A DNA stretch of 64,000 bases from Fuerstiella sp. (lineage in GTDB: Bacteria > Planctomycetota > Planctomycetia > Planctomycetales > Planctomycetaceae): NCBI GenBank assembly GCA_022843805.1, contig JALHMY010000018.1, forward strand, positions 1 through 64,000. The letters are read 5' to 3'. Position numbers and translations under genes: made by a program. Position 1 is the stretch's first letter; each line of letters opens with the position of its first letter. This document shows positions 35,061 through 45,900 of this stretch, one piece after another. The notes under the pieces are model-generated. The model saw only the letters and a list, made by a program, of their open reading frames with translations. It was not told the DNA's origin and ran no database searches.

Positions 35061-35198
35061 TGGACTGCGGCAGCCTGCTGCCGCTTTCGAGTCGACAGCC
35101 TGCTGTGGACTCCCACTTTAAACTTGTAGGACCCATGGAGCCTCTGATTTGGCAGCAGGCTGCCTGCATCAAAGCGGCAGCAGGCTGCCGCAGTCCAG
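35061..35198. repeat. Perfect 28-bp inverted repeat with 82-bp spacer (MITE/REP-like element)
   Basis: Left arm ctggactgcggcagcctgctgccgcttt (35061-35088); right arm aaagcggcagcaggctgccgcagtccag (35171-35198), exact reverse complement. Confidence 0.9.
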
Positions 35199-35252
35199 GG
35201 GGGCGGATCCGCCAGACCACGCTCTCACACCGACTATTGCCTCGTCAATGCC

Positions 35253-35648
35253 TTATTGGTTCTTCCGAGGAACCGAGGTTTGGGACACGACAAGATCGTC
35301 CGCTGGTGTCGCGGCATCACGTCCGTCCAGGACAGGCAGTATTGCAGTGAACGTACTGCGCTGACCTTCTCCATAACCTGCCGCCCTGACTGAGCCGCCA
35401 TGCATTTCCACCAGCCCTCGGACAAGTGACAACAATTCGAGACAGTGATCCTCGGTGACAAGTTCGAGCGGCAGTGAGAAAATCCTTGCCAGACTGGAAT
35501 CCCCAAAGAATCGATCTTCGCAGATGTCCCAACTCCATGTCCCAATCGCGGCCCCGGCCAGTGCCGCCTCCATTCTGGAGCGGATATCACGCAACTCGAT
35601 TTCTGCCTGAGTCATTTCCTCTGCCATTTTTTCCTCAAGCTCGGTCAA
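35253..35648 (-). pseudogene. Remnant of a PAS-domain sensor histidine kinase (internally deleted)
   Basis: 131-aa ORF joins a PAS-like start (RSRMEAALAGAAIGTWSWDICEDRFFGDSSLARIFSL) directly to an HATPase C-terminal end (LLSLVRGLVEMHGGSVRAAGYGEGQRSTFTAILPVL); dimerisation and most ATPase sequence missing. Confidence 0.65.
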
Positions 35649-35709
35649 TTTTCTCTGTGCGGCATTCGAATTGCTGGAATAAGGAGCCCGAGTGCCGGTT
35701 TCTTGTTTG

Positions 35710-38700
35710 TTATTGAACTGAATTCGGTGTTTCCGTGTTCAGCGTCTGATGCTTTGTTGTTGCAATTGCCAGTAAGGACGCGATGCTGATGAGCAGAGTG
35801 AGTACCACGAATGTCCGCCACAGGTTCAGTCTGAGCTTTGAGACGAAGTCGAGTTCAAGGTCCAGCGGTGAATTTTCGGCAACCTGTACAGTCCTGCCAA
35901 AGGTATACACTTCGCCTTCTTCAGGCAAACTGATGATGATGGCCTGAGGAGCGGGATCGGTGGTATGCTGATGCTGTACGAGTCGGGCGGCAATCTGCTG
36001 CAGGATCGTGTTGTCTTCGATTGTATTGCCGCGCAGCAATTCACTGAGCTGCTGCGGACGGAAATTCAGCTGATCCTGCTGCAGCACCGGGTTGTCGGCT
36101 GCTGCCTGGCGAAGTTGTTCATTGTCAACGTGATCGGCGTCATTTCGACTGTTATCCAGATACAGACGCTGACGGCGCGTATTCAGGCCGACGATCGCCT
36201 GCTGAGTCTGAAGATTCTCCAGCTGGACACGAGCGTCTTCATTCGATGCGGCGTCGAGCGCGTATTGATTGGCGACACTGTTGAGGGCCCAGCGAGCTTT
36301 GCTCTGTTCGCCGGCCTGGAGCAGCTGATTTGCCTGCTCAAGAAGCTGAGTCGCCTGCTGTGCCTGCATCCGGCGTTTACCACTCGCCATTGACAGATAC
36401 GAATCACGGTCATAACTCTTCTGATTCGTCTGGCTGATCAGTTCCAGATTGCCATCATTGTCGTTCAGCTCAAAACCCCTGGGAGCGATGACATTCCATA
36501 GAATGTTCTCCAGTGGTACATTCAGCTGAGGGCTGCTCAGTTTCAGATGGCTTAACTGATTACCCGGGACAGAATAGACGAATCGAACCTGAGCGGTGCG
36601 ATCGTCGATTCCCGGAAGGATGTAGAATTGCCAGGCATTCGTCGTACCGCCCTGCCGAATGGAATTCACACTTTCACCGTTGACAAAAATACTGAATAAT
36701 TCGCCGCCTTTCGGCAGACCGACACTTAGGCTGCTTCGCTGAATGACTTCCATTGTCACGTCGGCCGAGGTCAGCTGATCCCCGGTTGGAGACAGCACCG
36801 TCGTCAGCGATCCCTGGGCCACGCGAAGCTTGAGCGCATCTGCAAGCGAATGGCGTTTTGCGTGGATTTTTAACACACTGGGGGGAACAACCGCTCGGAA
36901 GGCAAGGGATGGCGCTGTGCGATTTTCTGATTCGCGCAGAGGCTGCGGTACTGTATTCCAGTCGATCCTCTGCCATCCCTGAGTCAAAACGTCGTGTTCC
37001 AGCTCCAGTCGACCTCCGGCACGGACCGCGAAGTAGTACGAAACCTGGCGAGCCTGAGGAAATCCTGCCGGATTCAGAGTTTCCTCTTCGTTCGTACGCT
37101 CCCCTCGCCGCTCATATTCGATTCGAAACTGAAGTTTGCCGACGACTCGACGCTTGAACTGAACTTCCCAGGTGTCTGAATCGGGAGCGGTCCTGACGAG
37201 ATCGCTGACCGAGCTGCCACTGGCGCGAAGTGTCCTGATTTCGTCTTCGCTGTTGACTGGCAGTATCACGCGCAATGCACTGACCGATGCGTTCTGGACG
37301 TTAAAGTTTGCGATCAGGGCCGATCGGGTCTGGCCTTCTCTAAGGGTAATCTCGTGCAATACCTGGCCGGTCACCCACGGTTCCAGTTTCTCAATGCCGA
37401 GTGTCAGATTCCAGTCGCGCTGCAATATTCGAAACGCCAGAGCACCCTGTGCAGCGCCGCCCACTTCGCGCGGATCGGTTTCAGAGACGTTCTGGCGTGC
37501 CACAGTCCTTAACCGCAGTCCCGTCACAGGGCGGACGACCATTTCACCAGTCTGGCGTGTTGCCTCGTTGAGTTCGAAGCGTGGAACTGCCCATTCAGCA
37601 ACGTCCGCAGGAGCGGCTCCGGACAAAGACAGTGTGAACGACTGTGAGCCGATCGTCTTTCCATTCAGATGCAGAATAATCTGTCGTCTTCCGTCTTCGG
37701 TGAGCTCGGCCCAGTGGTGTAGGGCCGCGCCAGAGAGAGATTCGACTTCCAGCCCGTCAGGCAGCGGAAAGCTCAGCTGAAACAATCCGGCACGCGAGAT
37801 CTCAACGGCGAAGTTAACGGCAAGGACCGCTCGTTCTTCACCAAGAGACAATACCTGCCTGCTGATGACGCGAACTTCCGAAGCAACCGGTGCAACTCGC
37901 ACGGCCATTTCTCCCCCATCGGCGCCGTAACGATAAACGCGATGCAGCACCGCCTGTGGATTCGTTATCAGGCTGGCATCGAAGTCGCCCAGATTGACGG
38001 CGGACATCACGTTCGCTTCCAGCGTCTCCGGTTGTGCTTCAGGGCCGAACGCGATCGCAACCAGGCCAACTTCCCCATTCGCTCCAACGACTCGCAGAGG
38101 AGCGAGACTGACGTCCGCTGGCAGTGGATCGAGTCCTCGCTGGGTTTCTATCATGATTTCGAACGCCAGTGACTGAGCCGGCTCAAGCTGCAGCGCCAGT
38201 CCGCCGCTGTCTGCATCGAACTGCCATGAACCAACCGGTCCGGCGACTGCACTCACCGTCAACCCCCGGGGAACAAGCAGGTTCAGGACGCTGATCTGTC
38301 CCTGAGACGTTCGGATATTTATACGATGACGACCGTCAACCACACCAGGGCCAGGCAAAAAGAGATTCGATGCCTCAACAAAGAACTGAGTCTTTTCGGC
38401 AGTAACATCACGAGCCTTTGGTTTGAGCACGAGAATTGCCGCACCCGGAGAAAGCAGCACTCTGGCGCGGGTTGTATCGCCGTCTGCCGGCAACTGTTCG
38501 ATTCTGACGGCCGTCGAACCACTCACATCCCATCCGGCTTCGTCGAAGGCCAGGTCAATCTGCTGAAGAGCCGCTGTGCCTGTCAAAACCGGTAATCCTT
38601 CCATCGGCCTGATCGCTTCCAGCTGATATTCGAACGTCGCTTTGAATCGCATCGCCCTCTTCGGCATTGAATCTTCAGGCGGGTTTGCTTCTTCCGCGAG

Positions 38701-41700
38701 CGGAATGCTGAGGACATAAATGGGGCCCTCTCCGGATACTTCATGTTTCGAAAGCCGCAGTCCGTCACCTTCGAAATGTGTCAGAACGGCCGGCGATTTG
38801 AGCAGTACAAAGCGATCTCCAGGTTTCCCCGTCAGCATGATTGCTCCTTTCGCCTTCAGACGGGAGTCCTGATGAGTTACCTGCCACTCCTGCGTTAAGG
38901 AATCAGCTGTTTCAAAATCGTCCGGAGAATTCGCTGCGCAAACGCCCGTTCCTGAAAACGCGATGGCGACGAGGATGATCATTGCTGTAGCCGGACCTGG
39001 GGACGCACTGCCCTGCCCGCCCGATTCGGAATTCGCCTGATCCTGCTTTAACCGTTTCTGCGCCCTCCGTCGTTCCGCCATCTGACGCATCCGGTGAACG
39101 ACATCACGGAATAATTCAATCGCCGGTCGGAAGAACAGCAGAATCAGGATCATCAATGCCAGCAATCCGTAGAACCACGGTGCTCCGTCGCCCTGAACCA
39201 GCACACCCAAAACAATCAGAAGAATGCTACTGATACGAATCACCAGCCTTAGCCGCGCAACTCGCATCCGAAGAGACCCCACGATGAGGGCGAAGCCGGC
39301 CAGCAAAACCCCAAGCCCCGTCCACGAGAGATTGATTTGCCAGAGCGGAATATTGTTGACTCCCAGTTCAACCGTTTCACCGGCCGAAAGTATTGGAAGA
39401 CTTAGTTGCAGCGGCTCCGGCAATCCCGTTTGCGCAAACGCCAGCTGAGCCGCTCGACAACAGACAAAAATGGCGACTGCCAGACTTAGCAACCCCAGGA
39501 TCCGCCCACCAAACGAGGTGTCGCGTAAACGGATTCCAAAGAGGGTGAATATCCCGATGATGCACAGCGAGACGATCCCGTGTCTGGCAACCCATTCAAA
39601 ACCCGTCGGACGCCTGACTGGTACTGGTGGCGAAACTTTTCCACTGACTGGTACCAAAACGTGTTTTTCGTCACCGGAGATATTCCACTGTGTCTTAAGT
39701 ACAGGTGCAAAGACGACCGGTAAGGAGAGCTGCGGATGTGAACTCGACACCGCCGGTTTCCCCAGACGCAAACTGACTTCAATCGGAATGTTGGGGTCTG
39801 AGCCCCCTGGCAGCGGAATCAGCGTATCGTCGTCTGCCTGCCGCGCAGTGACGGGCTGACCATTTACGGAAACTGCCCAAAGCCGCACAGGATCATCGGG
39901 GATCCTGATTCTAAATGTGCGCTGTCCACGTGATTTGACGAAATACAGCACATCGGTCACCAGTTCCCCGTCCTGGGAAACACGACTGTTCGCCTCAGAG
40001 AATTCGACCAGCTGCGTGACCGTTGTTCCAGGCTCAAACCAGCTGACCTTCAGATTCAGGTCGAATGGACGATCGGTGTACTGCCATGTTCCCAATGGAG
40101 GCGCTGTGCTCAGCAAACGGAACTCTGCCGGCAATTCCAGCGGGTCAAGTTTTAACATATCATCGGACATCGTTACCGTTTCAATTTCCACCTGCATCGG
40201 ACTGACGACCTGCACATAGCCACGTTCACCCTGCACGCCGGCTGGCGAAATCTGGCCCGCCTGGAACGTGTTTCGGCTACCGTCAGGTTTCTCTTCGAAA
40301 GTCACCAGCAGTGTGTAAGCACCCATTACGGGCTGATGCAGTGAAACGATCAGCGTGTCCGCTTCCCTTCGCCACGTTCGAATACTCTGGCCATCAACCA
40401 TCACGTTGCCCATCACTTCGGGGACGGCAATCTTCCATTCGGAAACGGGAGCACCTGTGACAAAGTAGTTGATCAGAACACTGCCATACACAGTTTCCTG
40501 GCTCAGTGAATAGAGATGAAACACATCCGACTGAACGCTGCGCTCGAGAGATTCAACCTGCATCGTCGCTGACCAGCCCGGTTCACGCATACGATATGCC
40601 TGCTGCAAATTTGGGAACGGTTTCGGAAACCAGGACAGAGGCTTCTCCACGAGCAATTCTGTTTGTCCGGCGGAAACTCGAAATCCCGGGGCACCTGCGA
40701 TCCCGATATCGCCGCGTACCGATTTTGCGCCCGGAAATTCAATTCGCGGCAGAATCCAGTTTCCTGCTGCGGCAGCTTCGCCCTTTTCCAGTTGCAGCGT
40801 TACCAGTTGCCGTCCCAAAACATCCTGACCAAATATGACTTTCAGATTGCGACGACCATTGCTGACCGTCGATGCGGCGATGTAATCCGCAACATTTGCT
40901 CCCGTAACCGAGACGACAGAATAGTCCGATGGAATGTCGAAATCCCACTGACGGATTGCCGCCTCGCGAACATCGAGTTCAATATCCGCACTGATCAAAC
41001 GATCTGTCTCGGACAGCTGATAAACAACAAGCTCTGAAACACTGACCTCCGGTTCAATACTGTCCGCAATGACTGTGAACGAATAGTCGGAAGCTGGAAA
41101 GCGGTAAACAAAAACCTGACGCGACTCAATGGCGTCTCCCGGAAACTGGTCCGGAGACAACTGAGTCAATCCGCTCAGTGCAGTCGGTTCCAGCCGCACG
41201 GATCCATGGTTCGAAAGCCGGAGGTAGCCGGAATGCCGGATCGCGCCAATCGGAGACAATCTTAAACCGTCAATACGTACGGGAAACGCGCCCAGTGGAG
41301 TCTGACTGCGAATGCTGATCTGACTTGTGCCAGTGATTGCCTGGCTGAGAGTTGCTTCCAGAATTCGGTTGCCATCCTGATCGCTGACGTTCCAGCCGAC
41401 AATGTTGCTCCCCTGGACATCGAGAATTTCACCGGGACCCTGCAACAGAATGCGAAACGATTTAAGTTCGCCCTGAAGCACCTGATAGTCGATCTGGTGA
41501 TCCTGACGCAGAAGCCCGGCGCCAGCTTTCGAGTCAATTCGGCCGGTGGTGGAAAAGAAGAGTTTTCCCTCGCCGGTTTGAAGAGCTGTTTTCCAGTTCA
41601 GCTTCGCTCGGCCTGTTGCCGGCAGAAATCCCAGCCAGTTTTGATTGTCTCGCATCGGCACCACCGATTCCTGGTCTCGCTGAAATTCAAGGTCTTCTGC

Positions 41701-42936
41701 AAGTCCGGTCAGCGTCAACGGAACGATTGCACTGGCGGCGATGGTGAAATCCATGCTTCGACTGTTGGCCGTGGGTGTGCTCAGGGACGCGACAAAGTCC
41801 AATACAACTGGAAACAAACCCGCTTCGGAGAAAACCAGCCTGTAAACCGGCTGACCATTTTCTGTCATGAGCCTCAGACGATACGCGGCATTGTCCGGCA
41901 TCTCGCTGACCGCCACGCTGCCCGCGAGAATAGTGATTTCTGCATTCGGCTCGGTGACATGTGCCATACCGCGAAACTGAAAATTAACTGAATTGCCATT
42001 GGTATGGACGTCGCCGTTCAGCGCCGTATCCCTCAGCTCAACCGGACTCGGAGATGCACCCGCTCGTTTCAGCATCAGCCTGATCCGGCCTCCTGTCGCG
42101 GTTTGAAAACGGCTGATCTTCGCCTCGGAAGCCGTGGCACTGGAATCAAGCGGCGCAAATCCTGTGGCTTCCGTGACGACTCCTTCAACTCCTGAAGCAT
42201 ATTGAAGATTCACGATCGAGTTGAATCCAACCGAATCTCCTGGTGTCAGGTGAGTCAGGTCAGTTTCGACGGAGCTTTTGATGTCAAATTTGCGTGAACG
42301 AGTGCTGATCCTCACATTGAACTCTGCAACTTTCTCCCGGGCGTGCAAGTCGAGGAAGCGCCGGACACCTTCCTGACGTACCGACCACGACTTCAGACCT
42401 TCACCCTGTACGTCGACAATGGTGTCGTCGCCGACAATTCCAAAGCTTACTGTTTTTGCATCTCCCTGTACGACTTTAATCGCGACATCAATAACCTGCT
42501 CAATCGACTCCGGTCCGGCCTGGCCGTTCGCACTGGCGGTGGCCGTATAAAACACCGGTGGCTTAGGAAGCTGACCACGAGCTTCCACGACAATGGTCCC
42601 TGTTCCGTCGTTGCCAATGGAACTGCTGATGCTGGCATCGGTCAGCCGGGAAGTCTCTTCGGCTGCCTGGTTACGGGCTGCCTGGTTCGGGGTTTCAGGG
42701 GCCGCGGCAGCAGTCTCCGCGGCAGCGGCAGGCTCGACCGTTTCAGCAGGCGTCCCGGGATCGGCAGGCGGGACAGTCGTCGTCGGCGTGTCCGGTTCAG
42801 CGGCAGTCTCCTGCACTTCATCCTGCGCTTTGCCGGAGATGCTGATCAGGGCAATCAGGACAACAGGGAAGAGTAATTTCAACAGAGACGATGTTACGTT
42901 CCGCATGGGGGTAATTTCCGTGTCTATAGCTGACAA
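35710..42936 (-). CDS. Very large (2408 aa) membrane-associated protein, third gene of ECF sigma/vWA operon
   Basis: Long ORF with N-terminal signal/TM, multi-TM segment around 39.1-39.6 kb and C-terminal TM (TFVVLTLLISIASLLAIATT); follows the vWA gene on the same strand. Confidence 0.85.
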   Translation of the reverse strand: MSAIDTEITPMRNVTSSLLKLLFPVVLIALISISGKAQDEVQETAAEPDTPTTTVPPADPGTPAETVEPAAAAETAAAAPETPNQAARNQAAEETSRLTDASISSSIGNDGTGTIVVEARGQLPKPPVFYTATASANGQAGPESIEQVIDVAIKVVQGDAKTVSFGIVGDDTIVDVQGEGLKSWSVRQEGVRRFLDLHAREKVAEFNVRISTRSRKFDIKSSVETDLTHLTPGDSVGFNSIVNLQYASGVEGVVTEATGFAPLDSSATASEAKISRFQTATGGRIRLMLKRAGASPSPVELRDTALNGDVHTNGNSVNFQFRGMAHVTEPNAEITILAGSVAVSEMPDNAAYRLRLMTENGQPVYRLVFSEAGLFPVVLDFVASLSTPTANSRSMDFTIAASAIVPLTLTGLAEDLEFQRDQESVVPMRDNQNWLGFLPATGRAKLNWKTALQTGEGKLFFSTTGRIDSKAGAGLLRQDHQIDYQVLQGELKSFRILLQGPGEILDVQGSNIVGWNVSDQDGNRILEATLSQAITGTSQISIRSQTPLGAFPVRIDGLRLSPIGAIRHSGYLRLSNHGSVRLEPTALSGLTQLSPDQFPGDAIESRQVFVYRFPASDYSFTVIADSIEPEVSVSELVVYQLSETDRLISADIELDVREAAIRQWDFDIPSDYSVVSVTGANVADYIAASTVSNGRRNLKVIFGQDVLGRQLVTLQLEKGEAAAAGNWILPRIEFPGAKSVRGDIGIAGAPGFRVSAGQTELLVEKPLSWFPKPFPNLQQAYRMREPGWSATMQVESLERSVQSDVFHLYSLSQETVYGSVLINYFVTGAPVSEWKIAVPEVMGNVMVDGQSIRTWRREADTLIVSLHQPVMGAYTLLVTFEEKPDGSRNTFQAGQISPAGVQGERGYVQVVSPMQVEIETVTMSDDMLKLDPLELPAEFRLLSTAPPLGTWQYTDRPFDLNLKVSWFEPGTTVTQLVEFSEANSRVSQDGELVTDVLYFVKSRGQRTFRIRIPDDPVRLWAVSVNGQPVTARQADDDTLIPLPGGSDPNIPIEVSLRLGKPAVSSSHPQLSLPVVFAPVLKTQWNISGDEKHVLVPVSGKVSPPVPVRRPTGFEWVARHGIVSLCIIGIFTLFGIRLRDTSFGGRILGLLSLAVAIFVCCRAAQLAFAQTGLPEPLQLSLPILSAGETVELGVNNIPLWQINLSWTGLGVLLAGFALIVGSLRMRVARLRLVIRISSILLIVLGVLVQGDGAPWFYGLLALMILILLFFRPAIELFRDVVHRMRQMAERRRAQKRLKQDQANSESGGQGSASPGPATAMIILVAIAFSGTGVCAANSPDDFETADSLTQEWQVTHQDSRLKAKGAIMLTGKPGDRFVLLKSPAVLTHFEGDGLRLSKHEVSGEGPIYVLSIPLAEEANPPEDSMPKRAMRFKATFEYQLEAIRPMEGLPVLTGTAALQQIDLAFDEAGWDVSGSTAVRIEQLPADGDTTRARVLLSPGAAILVLKPKARDVTAEKTQFFVEASNLFLPGPGVVDGRHRINIRTSQGQISVLNLLVPRGLTVSAVAGPVGSWQFDADSGGLALQLEPAQSLAFEIMIETQRGLDPLPADVSLAPLRVVGANGEVGLVAIAFGPEAQPETLEANVMSAVNLGDFDASLITNPQAVLHRVYRYGADGGEMAVRVAPVASEVRVISRQVLSLGEERAVLAVNFAVEISRAGLFQLSFPLPDGLEVESLSGAALHHWAELTEDGRRQIILHLNGKTIGSQSFTLSLSGAAPADVAEWAVPRFELNEATRQTGEMVVRPVTGLRLRTVARQNVSETDPREVGGAAQGALAFRILQRDWNLTLGIEKLEPWVTGQVLHEITLREGQTRSALIANFNVQNASVSALRVILPVNSEDEIRTLRASGSSVSDLVRTAPDSDTWEVQFKRRVVGKLQFRIEYERRGERTNEEETLNPAGFPQARQVSYYFAVRAGGRLELEHDVLTQGWQRIDWNTVPQPLRESENRTAPSLAFRAVVPPSVLKIHAKRHSLADALKLRVAQGSLTTVLSPTGDQLTSADVTMEVIQRSSLSVGLPKGGELFSIFVNGESVNSIRQGGTTNAWQFYILPGIDDRTAQVRFVYSVPGNQLSHLKLSSPQLNVPLENILWNVIAPRGFELNDNDGNLELISQTNQKSYDRDSYLSMASGKRRMQAQQATQLLEQANQLLQAGEQSKARWALNSVANQYALDAASNEDARVQLENLQTQQAIVGLNTRRQRLYLDNSRNDADHVDNEQLRQAAADNPVLQQDQLNFRPQQLSELLRGNTIEDNTILQQIAARLVQHQHTTDPAPQAIIISLPEEGEVYTFGRTVQVAENSPLDLELDFVSKLRLNLWRTFVVLTLLISIASLLAIATTKHQTLNTETPNSVQ

Positions 42937-42988
42937 TGTTCTATCGAAGCCGCACGGCGTCGCGGTTCGCCTGAGACAAAATGGGAAC

Positions 42989-45900
42989 TCACTTCAACTG
43001 TCGAGTCTGCTCGATCATCTGTTGAAGTTCCCGGACTCGAGTGTCACTGCGATGCTGCTCCGGCAATTCGGAGATGAGCCGGGACAATGTTTTCAAATCG
43101 ACGGTTTCTCCCAGCGGTTCCCCTCTGAGCTTTGCAGCCAGCAGAGCGGCGGAGGTCGCAATACGAAGAGACGGGGCGGCCTGTTCCAGTCGTGGTGCGT
43201 CAGGTTCGTAAGGAATCGGCCATCGGTTTTCGATCATTTCTCCGGTAGACAGGTCCTGAAATCGAACGGACACCGAACCTGCGTCTCCTTCACCGTCTGC
43301 CTTCGGTTCGAATTGATAGATTGCCACGCCAGCTTCTGCAGCTGTCATTTCAGCGGCGTCGACCTTATCGTTGCGAAAATCTTCCTTATTCAGAGTATGC
43401 TTTTCGAAGCCCAGCAGTTTGTAGTGCCCAACGCGTTTCGGATTGAATTCCACCTGGACTTTGACGTTCTTTGCGGATGGTCGCAGAGCACCGGCAATCT
43501 GACGAACAAAACCATCATCGGCCGCTTCGGCTGAATCAAGCAGGTAGTAGCGACCGTCGCCTTTGCGAGTCAGAGCTTCCAGCACTTCATCATTCAGGCC
43601 ATCCGCACTGATTCCGGCCGCATCGAATGCGATACCTGTGGTTCGCATTGAAGTAACCATTCGCGACAGACTTTCCGGATCGGCGTTCCCCAGATTGACC
43701 GCACCATCGGTGAGAAGAACAATGCGGTTCTGGCCATCAGATGCCTGTTGTTCACGTGCTTTCTCAAAGGCCAGCTGCAACGCTGCTTCAATGTTTGTCC
43801 CACCTTCGCTCGGCAGTTCATTGATGAGTCGAACAAGCTTCTCCGCTTCGGCCCCGCTGACTTTGTCAGCCAGCAGTCGTGGCTGACGAGCAAAGCTGAT
43901 CAGCGTGACCTGATCGATCGGTGTCAGCTGCTGGGCAAGCAGAGCAAAGGCACGGCGTACGGTTTGCTGGCGATCGGTACGTTCCATCGAGCCGGAGTTG
44001 TCCAGAAGGAACGTCAGTCGCAGAGGAGTGTTGCTCGCCCGTCCCGATGCTGCCGTCCGCATAGAAATTCGTAGCAGGTTCCTCTGCTGAAGAAACGGAT
44101 GGATCGACTGTTCAACTCGACAGGCGATTTTTTCGCCTTTCGAAGGCAGCGGATCACCATAGTCGAAACGGTTGACGAATTCTTCGATGCGAATTTTTGC
44201 TGCCTCGGGCCATTCGCCGCGAGCGAGTGCCGCAAACGCCAGCTTAAAAGAAACGTCGCTGACGTGCAGTGAGAAGGTTGAAAACGCCTCTTCTGCAGCC
44301 GTCTTTTCGTTGAGACCAGCAGGTGCCACAATAAGTGGGGCGGCCACCTTCTTTGCCTCTTTCGAATCTTCATCTTTCTGAGCCGGAGCACGATATCGGA
44401 GACTCAGCTCAGGATTCTTTGCCAAACGTTCATCAGATTTTCGCCATGACTCAGATTGTTGATCGCCACGAACAGAAGGCAGCAGCTCCCAGGATTTCGC
44501 AGCATCGCGACCATTGATCCCACTAAAACGCTGCACAGGTGGATTGTTCGACGTCTCTGTCACTGGTTCTGAGCCGCGTTCAAGTCGTCGACCAGCGACT
44601 GACTCTCGTTCCGCCGGAGATTCTTTACCGCTGGACTTGTCACTACCGGAACTTTCGCCGTCTGACAGGTTGTCTGTCGATATTCGGTCCTGAAGTTCCT
44701 TCACTTCCTTTTCAGATTCCAGCACCTCCAGAGAGTCCCCTGCTGCGTTCCACTGTTCTCTCCCGCGTCTCAGGGTCTTTCCGGCAATCAGGGATTCCTC
44801 CAAAGCAAAGTAATCAACGCTGGCGATGCTGTCCCGATCACCCTCCGCGTTGCTTTTGGGTGACGCGGGCATCTCAGGACGCGATTCATCCACTGGCCGA
44901 TTGTTGCCAGGTTCGCCACCACCGGGCTGGTATTTGCGATTGTCAGACTGGCCAGATCCCCCACTACCACCGGGCAATCCGGCCGCCGCTGGTTCCGATT
45001 TTACTGAGGCATCATCGGAGACCACAGCCCCGAAGTCGTCCATCGGCATCAATCGATGCCCGGCGTACCATTCATCTGATTTTTCTTCGCCGTCCGACTG
45101 CCGCAGTTCCTCTTCGGTCCGCATTGGTTTCGGCCCGGACGCTGAAGACGTGACGTCGCCCATTGGAAACGCCAGTGACATTCCTCTGGCACGCTGCTCT
45201 TCATTCTGTTTCTCACCACCAGTCTTCAACTCAACCGCTTCTCTCCCGTCGGACACACTCTCGGTTACTGCAAGTGGATCCGTTTCGCCTGGCAGTGCTT
45301 TCCGGCCCGCGAGGACATCGGACTTCAAGCCGTCTGACTGTGCCGGTTCGCCTTCGCTGGCGAAAGGCTGATCACTGACCTTCTCGCCCAAAGACACGAC
45401 ACCGTCATCGATACTCCATTCCCTCGGCATCGAAAACGTCACCCCATTGCCATTCCCGTCGCCAGTCTCCGCATCTCTGTCCATCCATGCGGCGTCACTT
45501 TTCGCAAGGAGCGACGGTGTATCGGCTTCCGGCATCGACGTGGCAGGCTCAGCCGATGGAAGTTCCGGCTGTGTCAGGATCGGTGCATTCGATCTGCCCA
45601 GACTTTCGTTGATCTGGCTGCTGTCGCCCCGCAGATTTGAAGAGGCATTGAGAGTGTCCTGAATCGCAGACAGAAGGACATCAGAATTCCCTGGCGGGTC
45701 AACTGTGAACGCTGCCGACTTTTCAAAGTCCTTCGCATCGGTCAGGGAACTAACCGTTGAGCGTTCAAGACTTAAAGTCGTTCTACCCAACAACTCGGAC
45801 CTGGCGAAGTCGTCGCGAGGTGTGTCCGTTCGTGCGACCTTGTAAAGGTCGTTAGAACTCGCTCGATCTTCCGGGCCAAACGATCGAAATGTCATAATTC

